Source: Klebsiella sp. RIT-PI-d (lineage in GTDB: Bacteria > Pseudomonadota > Gammaproteobacteria > Enterobacterales > Enterobacteriaceae). From it: a stretch of 64,000 bases of DNA. The notes under the pieces are model-generated. The model was not told the DNA's origin. It made no database searches and saw only the letters and a list, made by a program, of their open reading frames with translations. A program made the position numbers and the translations under genes. The stretch spans positions 62,001-126,000 of the forward strand of contig NZ_LGIT01000017.1 of NCBI RefSeq assembly GCF_001187865.1, read 5' to 3'. How positions within the stretch are numbered: position 1 is the stretch's first letter; every line of letters begins with the position of its first letter. Shown piece by piece: positions 57,420-64,000 of this stretch.

Positions 57420-58787
57420 ATGTTGAAATCACCGATTTTTATTAAAATTCTGACCCTGGCTGGCTGCATGTTATTGCTGTTAATCCCGTTAACGCTGCTT
57501 CATAGCGTTATTACCGAGCGGGCAAATTACCGGGATGATGTTGAAACAACGCTACGGCAAAGCACCAGCGGCCCACAGAAAGTCATCGGACCGCTGATTG
57601 CGATCCCGGTGACGGAGATGTACACCGTCATGCGTGAGCGCGGTGACGGTACGACTGAGCAGGTACACGAAAAGCGCACGAACCTCCATTTCTGGCTTCC
57701 GGAATCGCTGATGGTTAAAGGAAGTCAGGACGTAGAGTCGCGAAAAATTGGCATTTATGACGGCAAGGTCTGGCATGGCGATCTTTCATTTAAAGCGGAT
57801 TTTGATCCGTCCCGACTTAAAGATCTGATCAACGCCGGAACGATTGTCGGCGAGCCTTTCATCGTATTGAGCGTTGGGGATGCTCGAGGAATTGGCCATG
57901 TGGGGCCAGCTATCGTCAACGGCGAACAATTTAATGCGGAGCCCGGTGCGGGCAAGTTGATCAATGAGCAGGGCGTGCATATTCCGCTGCCTTCTACTGC
58001 ACTCAATGGCGATAAGTTAAGTATTGAGCTATCGCTAAACCTGAGCGGAACCGGCACATTTGCGCTGGTACCGATTGGACGTAACAGTGAGCTTTCACTT
58101 GCCAGCAACTGGCCGCATCCGGGTTTTGCCGGTAATTACCTTCCCACTAAACGTGACATCGCCACCACAGGATTTCAGGCCCAGTGGCAAAGCTCGTGGT
58201 TTGCGAATAACCTCGATAGCCACTTTTTGCGCGGTATCGATGTCAACTGGCGAGGATTACCGGCTTTTAGCGTCAATATTGCCACACCGTCGGATCAATA
58301 TCAGCTGACCGATCGGGCGACAAAATATGCTATTTTGCTGATTGGCCTGACATTTATGGCATTCTTTGTGTTTGAAACGCTAACGTTATTACGGCTGCAT
58401 CCAGTGCAATATTTGCTGGTAGGTCTCTCGCTGGTTATGTTCTATCTGATTTTGCTGGCGCTTTCAGAGCGTACTGGTTTTACGCCAGCCTGGATTTGCG
58501 CCAGTCTGGTGAGTGCGGCACTGAATGCCTTTTATTTGCAGGCGGTAATGAAAGGCTGGAAACGGAGCCTGCTGTTTACCGGTGCACTACTGGTACTGGA
58601 TGGGGTGATGTGGCAATTGCTACGCTCAGAGGAAAACGCATTATTGCTGGGAAGCGGCGTGCTGTTTATTGCGCTAAGCGCCATTATGCTGCTGACCAAA
58701 AACGTGGACTGGAGTAACGTTTATACGCGCGGGAAAAAAGCGGTTAATGCTGAAACAGGTGATGATGAATTAAGGCTGTGGAAATAA
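57420..58787 (+). CDS. creD: CreD inner-membrane protein
   Basis: 455 residues. One N-terminal membrane helix, a large periplasmic domain (about 35-300), then about five membrane helices near the C-terminus. It is strongly activated by CreBC, and in E. coli it is tied to colicin E2 tolerance and envelope stability; the molecular role is not known. GGAGCATACT precedes the ATG. A symmetrical terminator follows. Confidence 0.94.
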   Translation: MLKSPIFIKILTLAGCMLLLLIPLTLLHSVITERANYRDDVETTLRQSTSGPQKVIGPLIAIPVTEMYTVMRERGDGTTEQVHEKRTNLHFWLPESLMVKGSQDVESRKIGIYDGKVWHGDLSFKADFDPSRLKDLINAGTIVGEPFIVLSVGDARGIGHVGPAIVNGEQFNAEPGAGKLINEQGVHIPLPSTALNGDKLSIELSLNLSGTGTFALVPIGRNSELSLASNWPHPGFAGNYLPTKRDIATTGFQAQWQSSWFANNLDSHFLRGIDVNWRGLPAFSVNIATPSDQYQLTDRATKYAILLIGLTFMAFFVFETLTLLRLHPVQYLLVGLSLVMFYLILLALSERTGFTPAWICASLVSAALNAFYLQAVMKGWKRSLLFTGALLVLDGVMWQLLRSEENALLLGSGVLFIALSAIMLLTKNVDWSNVYTRGKKAVNAETGDDELRLWK

Positions 58788-58815
58788 AAAAGCGCCGCTT
58801 TGCGGCGCTTTTTTT
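58786..58815. terminator. Bidirectional terminator between creD and arcA
   Basis: A perfect 13-base arm AAAAAAGCGCCGC, TTT loop and the complement GCGGCGCTTTTTT, with A and T tracts for both directions. Confidence 0.95.
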
Positions 58816-58819
58816 GCCA

Positions 58820-59536
58820 TTATTCCTGCAGATCGCCGCAGAAACGATAGCCTTCACCATGGATTGTGGCGATAATTTCCGGCGTATCCGGCGTCGATTC
58901 GAAATGTTTACGAATACGGCGGATCGTGACGTCAACCGTACGATCGTGCGGTTTCAGTTCGCGACCGGTCATTTTCTTCAGCAGCTCAGCGCGTGACTGA
59001 ATTTTGCCCGGATTTTCACAGAAGTGAAGCATGGCACGAAATTCACTGCGCGGCAGCTTGTACTGATCGCCACCAGGGCTGACCAGCGAGCGGCTGTTGA
59101 TGTCCAGTTCCCATCCGTTGAACTTATAGCTTTCAACACTGCGGCGCTCTTCACTAACGCTACCGAGATTCATGGTACGCGACAGCAGATTGCGAGCACG
59201 GATAGTCAGTTCGCGAGGGTTAAACGGTTTGGTAATATAGTCATCGGCACCAATTTCGAGGCCGAGAATTTTATCTACTTCGTTATCGCGACCGGTCAGG
59301 AACATCAGGGCAACGTTTGCCTGCTCGCGCAGTTCACGCGCCAGCAACAGGCCATTTTTGCCCGGTAAATTGATGTCCATAATCACCAGATTAATGTCGT
59401 ACTCGGAGAGGATTTGATGCATTTCCGCGCCATCGGTGGCTTCGAAAACATCATAACCTTCCGCTTCGAAAATACTCTTCAACGTGTTGCGTGTTACCAA
59501 CTCGTCTTCAACGATCAGAATGTGCGGGATCTGCAT
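58820..59536 (-). CDS. arcA: Aerobic respiration response regulator ArcA
   Basis: 238 residues, as in E. coli. The receiver shows acidic EDE at residues 10-12, phospho-Asp in [10 protein letters not shown] and lysine in DYITKPFNP; a winged helix DNA-binding domain follows ([22 protein letters not shown]). Phosphorylated by ArcB when quinones are reduced, it represses respiratory genes. Its long leader is at 59537-60172. Confidence 0.98.
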   Translation of the reverse strand: MQIPHILIVEDELVTRNTLKSIFEAEGYDVFEATDGAEMHQILSEYDINLVIMDINLPGKNGLLLARELREQANVALMFLTGRDNEVDKILGLEIGADDYITKPFNPRELTIRARNLLSRTMNLGSVSEERRSVESYKFNGWELDINSRSLVSPGGDQYKLPRSEFRAMLHFCENPGKIQSRAELLKKMTGRELKPHDRTVDVTIRRIRKHFESTPDTPEIIATIHGEGYRFCGDLQE

Positions 59537-59635
59537 GGTTTGCTACCTAAATTGCCAACTAAATCGAAACAGGAAGTACAAAAGTCCCTGACCTGGCTAG
59601 TGCATGGTGAAAATTAACATGCGCAGCATAACAAG

Positions 59636-59773
59636 ACTAAAGTACGTAATTGCGTTCTTGATGCACTTTCCATCAACGTCAACAACATCATTAGCTTGGT
59701 CGTGGGTACTTTCCCTCTGAACCCGACAGTGTCAAAAACGGCTGTTATCCTAACCATTTTAACAGCAACATAA
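59636..59773 (+). pseudogene. yjjY: yjjY-like frame without a start codon
   Basis: The plus strand translates here to TKVRNCVLDALSINVNN and on to a stop at 59771-59773, 45 codons closely matching the small E. coli YjjY protein as I remember it. But the codon where YjjY has its Met is AAG (59633-59635), and no ATG, GTG or TTG occurs between it and the in-frame stop at 59615-59617. It may be untranslated, or the match may reflect conserved arcA leader sequence. Confidence 0.45.
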
Positions 59774-59814
59774 CAGGGCAGGAGACAGCAGACACCCAAT
59801 AAAACTACGCTTCG

Positions 59815-59828
59815 TTGACATATATCAA
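59815..59828. promoter_or_regulatory. FNR-like site in the arcA leader
   Basis: TTGACATATATCAA agrees with TTGAT-N4-ATCAA at 9 of 10 positions. arcA is known to be raised by FNR in E. coli anaerobically. Confidence 0.5.
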
Positions 59829-60172
59829 GTTCAATTGTAGCACGTTAACATTTTGCAGAAACTCCTGCAGCGAAATGCTAGCGTAAATCACAATCTTTCA
59901 ACAACTCAACTAGTTACTGTTGATAACTTATAAGTACAATGAATTTAAAGCGATCAATACATACAAAATATAAATAACAATAATAAACATGTAGATAAGC
60001 GTGTTCTGTTAACATACTACATTCACTAACCGCTTTGAAACAGTTTAGCTTCTTTTAAGAATGGTAAAAGACAATATCGTGATGATTGTTGCAACATTGT
60101 AAATTATCGAAGAAAAATAAGCTCGATAAGAAACGCCTTTTGGCGATCAAACTGATTAAGAAGAGATCTGAA

Positions 60173-60859
60173 ATGCGATTAACCATTGTACTGGTGGCTC
60201 CTGCCAGAGCCGAAAATATTGGCGCAGCGGCCCGGGCGATGAAAACGATGGGATTCAGCGAGTTACGTATCGTTGACAGCGAAGCGCACCTTCACCCTGC
60301 GGCACGTCGCGTGGCACACGGCTCTACCGATATTCTGGATAACCTGACGACGTATCCTGACCTGAGCGCGGCCCTGCACGACGTGGATTTTACGGTGGCA
60401 ACCACGGCGCGAAGCCGGGCAAAATATCATTACTACGCAACGCCGGCAGAGCTTGTGCCGCTTCTGGAAGAAAAAGCTGAATGGTTAACGCACGCGGCAC
60501 TGGTTTTTGGACGGGAGGATTCGGGTTTAACCAATGACGAGCTGGCGCTGGCCGACATTCTCACCGGCGTGCCGATGGTTGCGGATTATCCCTCGCTTAA
60601 CCTGGGCCAGGCGGTAATGGTATTCTGTTATCAATTAGCGCCACTGATGCAACAGCGTGTTTCCCACGCTACGGGCAGCGATGAGAATCAACTGAATGCC
60701 CTGCGTTCACGTTTTTCCAATCTGCTACAGACTTTGGGGGTGGCAGACGATGACAAATTAGCCGACTGGCTACAGCAGCGGATAGGGTTATTGCAGCAGC
60801 GTGATACGGCCATGCTGCACCGTTTACTCCACGATATCGAAAAAAAGCTTGCGGAGTAA
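60173..60859 (+). CDS. yjtD: SpoU-family tRNA/rRNA methyltransferase YjtD (LasT)
   Basis: 228 residues when begun at MRLTIVLVAPARAENIG; a 29-residue lysine-rich extension is open but unlikely. SPOUT knot motifs are seen in NIGAAARAMKTMGF, FGREDSGL and SLNLGQAVMVF. It should 2'-O-methylate an RNA; the target is unknown to me. Length equals the E. coli protein. Confidence 0.92.
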   Translation: MRLTIVLVAPARAENIGAAARAMKTMGFSELRIVDSEAHLHPAARRVAHGSTDILDNLTTYPDLSAALHDVDFTVATTARSRAKYHYYATPAELVPLLEEKAEWLTHAALVFGREDSGLTNDELALADILTGVPMVADYPSLNLGQAVMVFCYQLAPLMQQRVSHATGSDENQLNALRSRFSNLLQTLGVADDDKLADWLQQRIGLLQQRDTAMLHRLLHDIEKKLAE

Positions 60860-60992
60860 TATTCTAAATAAATTTACTTATTTATATTTTAATGCTGGAT
60901 TTCGACGCTGTTATTGCGCAGGGCGGTTACAATTAGCTCCTTTTTTGGTGGTATCCGCATTGCCTGGAAAGTGTGATCAATTTAAAAATAAA

Positions 60993-61021
60993 TTGACTTA
61001 GCCAGGCAGATACTTTAACCA
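60993..61021 (+). promoter_or_regulatory. thr operon promoter
   Basis: TTGACT at 60993-60998 and a -10 around TTTAACCA (61014-61021) correspond to the E. coli thrLABC promoter, about 50 bases before thrL. Confidence 0.75.
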
Positions 61022-61070
61022 ATACAGGTATACAGGACAGACAGATAACAATGACAGAGCAAACAACATC

Positions 61071-61136
61071 ATGATCCGCATCAGCACAACCACCATTACC
61101 ACAATCACAATTACCACAGGTAATGGTGCGGGCTGA
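61071..61136 (+). CDS. thrL: thr operon leader peptide ThrL
   Basis: 21 residues: Met-Ile-Arg-Ile-Ser, then a run of threonine and isoleucine, ending GNGAG. Eight Thr and five Ile codons make it the sensor of charged tRNA-Thr and tRNA-Ile. The second codon is ATC (Ile) where E. coli has Lys. It lies ahead of the attenuator. Confidence 0.95.
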   Translation: MIRISTTTITTITITTGNGAG

Positions 61137-61154
61137 CGCGTACAGGAAAAACAG

Positions 61155-61190
61155 AAAAAAGCCCGCACCGAACAGTGCGGGCTTTTTTTT
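61155..61190 (+). terminator. thr attenuator
   Basis: AGCCCGCAC (61160-61168), loop, GTGCGGGCT (61175-61183), then eight T. It lies between thrL and thrA and is the classical attenuation terminator. Confidence 0.95.
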
Positions 61191-61216
61191 CGCAAAAAAA
61201 TCAAGGGGTCATTACC

Positions 61217-63679
61217 ATGCGAGTGTTGAAGTTTGGCGGTACATCAGTGGCAAATGCAGAACGCTTTCTGCGGGTTGCCGATATTCTGGAGAGTAATGCC
61301 AGGCAGGGGCAGGTTGCGACCGTTCTCTCTGCCCCGGCAAAAATCACCAACCACCTGGTGGCGATGATTGAAAAAACCATTAGTGGGCAAGATACGCTGA
61401 CCAATATTAGCGATGCTGAACGTATCTTTGCCGATCTGCTCCAGGGTCTCGCCGATGCTCAGGCTGATTTTCCCCTTGCTCAGCTAAAAACCGTCGTTGA
61501 GTACGAGTTCGCCCAGATTAAACATGTCCTGCATGGTATTAGTTTGCTGAATCAGTGCCCGGACAGCGTCAACGCCGCGCTTATTTGTCGGGGTGAAAAA
61601 CTGTCGATTGCCATTATGGCGGGGCTGTTACAGGCGCGCGGGCATAATGTGACGGTTATCGATCCTGTTGAAAAACTGCTGGCGGTCGGGCACTACCTGG
61701 AGTCAACGGTTGATATTGCTGAATCCACACGCCGTATTGTGGCAAGTCAAATCCCGGCAGACCATATGATTTTAATGGCCGGCTTTACTGCAGGTAATGA
61801 GAAAGGCGAGTTAGTGGTGCTGGGCCGGAACGGGTCCGATTATTCCGCGGCGGTGCTGGCAGCCTGTCTGCGTGCCGATTGCTGTGAGATCTGGACCGAT
61901 GTTGACGGTGTCTATACCTGCGATCCGCGCCAGGTGCCGGACGCACGTCTGCTCAAATCCATGTCTTATCAGGAAGCTATGGAGCTGTCTTATTTCGGTG
62001 CAAAAGTCCTGCACCCGCGCACCATCGCGCCGATCGCTCAATTTCAAATTCCGTGCCTGATTAAGAATACCGGCAACCCTCAGGCGCCGGGTACGCTGAT
62101 CGGCGCGAATGGCAATGAAGATGGTCTGCCGGTAAAAGGCATCTCCAATCTGAATAATATGGCGATGTTTAACGTTTCCGGCCCGGGAATGAAAGGTATG
62201 ATCGGCATGGCCGCGCGAGTATTTGCCACCATGTCGCGCGCCGGAATTTCAGTAGTATTAATCACCCAGTCCTCTTCCGAATACAGCATCAGCTTTTGTG
62301 TGCCTCAGGCCGACTGCCTGCGCGCGCAGCGGGCAATGCGCGATGAGTTTTACCTTGAACTAAAAGAAGGCTTGCTTGAGCCGCTGGCCATTATGGAGCG
62401 TCTGGCGATCATTTCGGTGGTGGGGGATGGAATGCGTACCCTGCGCGGTATCTCGGCCAAATTTTTTGCCGCGCTGGCGCGTGCCAATATTAATATTGTC
62501 GCCATTGCGCAGGGCTCCTCCGAGCGCTCTATTTCGGTGGTAGTCAATAACGATGATGTGACGACCGGCGTGCGCGTAACGCATCAGATGCTGTTTAACA
62601 CCGATCAGGTGATCGAAGTGTTCCTGATTGGCGTGGGCGGCGTGGGCGGGGCACTGCTCGAGCAGATCAAACGCCAGCAGGCATGGCTGAAAGGTAAGCA
62701 TATTGATTTACGCGTTTGCGGCGTAGCAAACTCAAAGGCGCTACTCACTAACGTTCACGGTCTGAATCTGGAAAACTGGCAGAATGAACTGGCGGATGCG
62801 AAAGACCCCTTCAACCTGGGGCGTTTGATTCGTCTGGTCAAAGAATATCATCTGCTTAACCCGGTCATTGTTGATTGTACCTCCAGTCAAATCGTTGCCG
62901 ATCAGTATGCTGATTTCCTGCGCGAAGGTTTCCACGTCGTAACGCCGAATAAAAAGGCGAATACCTCGTCAATGGATTATTACCATCAGCTGCGCCATGC
63001 CGCCGGGCATTCACGACGTAAATTTCTCTACGATACCAACGTCGGCGCCGGGCTTCCGGTGATAGAGAACTTACAGAACCTGCTGAATGCCGGCGATGAG
63101 CTTCAGCACTTCTCCGGGATCCTTTCCGGCTCGCTGTCATTTATTTTTGGCAAGCTCGATGAGGGGATGAGTCTGTCGGAAGCGACCCGTATAGCACGCG
63201 AAATGGGCTATACCGAGCCGGACCCGCGCGACGATCTGTCCGGAATGGACGTTGCGCGCAAGCTGCTTATTCTGGCGCGTGAAACCGGCCGCAGTCTTGA
63301 ACTGAGTGATATGGTGATTGAGTCCGTGCTGCCGGAGAGCTTTGATGCCTCCGGAGATACCGACAGTTTTATGGCGCGGTTGCCACAGCTGGATGACGGT
63401 TTCTCCGCTCGCGTGGCAAAAGCGCGTGATGAAGGTAAGGTTCTGCGCTATGTTGGCAATATCGAAGAAGATGGCGTCTGTCGGGTAAAAATTGCCGAAG
63501 TAGACGGCAATGATCCGCTGTATAAAGTGAAAAATGGTGAGAATGCGCTGGCATTTTATAGTCACTATTATCAGCCCATCCCGCTGGTGCTGCGCGGTTA
63601 CGGTGCAGGTAACGACGTCACGGCGGCAGGGGTATTTGCTGACCTGCTGCGTACGCTTTCATGGAAGTTAGGAGTCTGA
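61217..63679 (+). CDS. thrA: Bifunctional aspartokinase I/homoserine dehydrogenase I ThrA
   Basis: 820 residues from [18 protein letters not shown], the E. coli length; 14 upstream codons lie in the attenuator. Order: aspartokinase (KFGGTS at 5-10, [11 protein letters not shown]), two ACT domains (about 320-460) for threonine feedback, homoserine dehydrogenase with NAD(P) loop GVGGVGGAL and [12 protein letters not shown]. First and third steps of threonine synthesis from aspartate. Confidence 0.98.
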   Translation: MRVLKFGGTSVANAERFLRVADILESNARQGQVATVLSAPAKITNHLVAMIEKTISGQDTLTNISDAERIFADLLQGLADAQADFPLAQLKTVVEYEFAQIKHVLHGISLLNQCPDSVNAALICRGEKLSIAIMAGLLQARGHNVTVIDPVEKLLAVGHYLESTVDIAESTRRIVASQIPADHMILMAGFTAGNEKGELVVLGRNGSDYSAAVLAACLRADCCEIWTDVDGVYTCDPRQVPDARLLKSMSYQEAMELSYFGAKVLHPRTIAPIAQFQIPCLIKNTGNPQAPGTLIGANGNEDGLPVKGISNLNNMAMFNVSGPGMKGMIGMAARVFATMSRAGISVVLITQSSSEYSISFCVPQADCLRAQRAMRDEFYLELKEGLLEPLAIMERLAIISVVGDGMRTLRGISAKFFAALARANINIVAIAQGSSERSISVVVNNDDVTTGVRVTHQMLFNTDQVIEVFLIGVGGVGGALLEQIKRQQAWLKGKHIDLRVCGVANSKALLTNVHGLNLENWQNELADAKDPFNLGRLIRLVKEYHLLNPVIVDCTSSQIVADQYADFLREGFHVVTPNKKANTSSMDYYHQLRHAAGHSRRKFLYDTNVGAGLPVIENLQNLLNAGDELQHFSGILSGSLSFIFGKLDEGMSLSEATRIAREMGYTEPDPRDDLSGMDVARKLLILARETGRSLELSDMVIESVLPESFDASGDTDSFMARLPQLDDGFSARVAKARDEGKVLRYVGNIEEDGVCRVKIAEVDGNDPLYKVKNGENALAFYSHYYQPIPLVLRGYGAGNDVTAAGVFADLLRTLSWKLGV

Positions 63680-63680
63680 C

Positions 63681-64000
63681 ATGGTTAAAGTTTATGCCCC
63701 GGCCTCAAGTGCCAATATGAGCGTCGGATTTGACGTGCTGGGCGCGGCGGTAACGCCCATCGACGGCTCCCTGCTGGGCGATACCGTTGCGGTTGAAGCC
63801 GCAGAGCGTTTCAGCGTCGAGAATAAAGGCCGTTTCGCCAATAAACTGCCGGCTGAACCCCGTGAGAATATTGTTTATCAATGCTGGGAGCGCTTTTGTC
63901 AGGAGATTGGCAAAACGGTGCCGGTAACCATGACGCTGGAAAAAAACATGCCGATTGGTTCCGGTCTTGGCTCCAGCGCCTGTTCGGTAGTGGCGGCGCT
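63681..64000 (+). CDS. thrB: Homoserine kinase ThrB (3' end cut by window)
   Basis: The first 106 codons, starting [18 protein letters not shown] one base after thrA. GHMP-kinase motif [16 protein letters not shown] (ATP loop) is at the window end. It phosphorylates homoserine. Frame is open to base 64000; the rest lies outside. Confidence 0.97.
   Translation, partial: MVKVYAPASSANMSVGFDVLGAAVTPIDGSLLGDTVAVEAAERFSVENKGRFANKLPAEPRENIVYQCWERFCQEIGKTVPVTMTLEKNMPIGSGLGSSACSVVAA

Larger units (their letters stand above)
59537..60172. promoter_or_regulatory. Long intergenic region between arcA and yjtD
   Basis: 636 bases. Nearest arcA lies the yjjY frame (59636-59773). An FNR-like site TTGAC-ATAT-ATCAA is at 59815-59828. 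The rest, 59830-60150, is AT-rich with no clear gene. It probably holds several arcA promoters, as in E. coli. Confidence 0.55.

Overview
The window is an ordinary stretch of enterobacterial (Enterobacteriaceae) chromosome. Its gene order is almost exactly the E. coli/Salmonella yjiK-to-thrABC segment: tsr, opgB, dnaTC, yjjPB, yjjQ-bglJ, fhuF, leuQPV, rsmC-holD-rimI-yjjG-prfC, osmY, deoCABD, serB-radA-nadR, ettA, slt-trpR, rob, creABCD, arcA, thrLABC. Several departures from K-12 point to a Citrobacter/Enterobacter/Salmonella-like genus: ohr/ohrR between dnaT and yjjB, a GGDEF protein between fhuF and yjjZ, an orphan PTS IIC, and no room for ytjB between lplA and serB. I cannot fix the genus from sequence alone. 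No prophage, insertion sequence, CRISPR array or rRNA is visible.

Layout. 1-9 kb: end of a membrane protein gene, yjiK, yjiN, then an accessory patch (an Rpn nuclease with a repeat-rich tail, an aldehyde dehydrogenase, a low-GC ricin-B-like protein), then yjiR, yjiS, yjiA, yjiX. The restriction island that E. coli K-12 carries between yjiS and yjiA is absent. 9-16 kb: pyruvate transporter btsT with three BtsR-type repeats, serine receptor tsr with a FliA promoter, opgB. 16-22 kb: yjjA, primosome genes dnaT-dnaC, ohr/ohrR, exporter yjjPB, and regulators yjjQ-bglJ behind a long AT-rich leader. 22-27 kb: YbaK-type deacylase, PTS IIC with a perfect dyad, fhuF, a diguanylate cyclase, yjjZ-like gene, three tRNA-Leu(CAG). 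27-37 kb: translation and replication housekeeping, osmY, yjjU/V, glycyl-radical pair yjjI/yjjW. 37-42 kb: the deo nucleoside-catabolic operon with a second DeoR operator inside yjjI. 42-54 kb: HipA-like yjjJ, lplA, serB-radA-nadR, ettA, slt, trpR, yjjX, gpmB, rob. 54-64 kb: creABCD, arcA with its long leader, yjtD, and the start of the attenuated thr operon, with thrB cut by the window end.

The most interesting item is the Rpn gene at 2846-3832. It has a near-perfect Shine-Dalgarno and an in-frame ATG inside it, predicting an 85-residue C-terminal product that matches the recently described intragenic-antitoxin design. Other points worth checking are the multi-repeat operators before yjiR and btsT, the PTS dyad and its overlapping leader reading frame, the DeoR operator inside yjjI, and a yjjY frame that has no start codon. 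Function names rest on recognising family motifs and gene order from memory; no database search was run.
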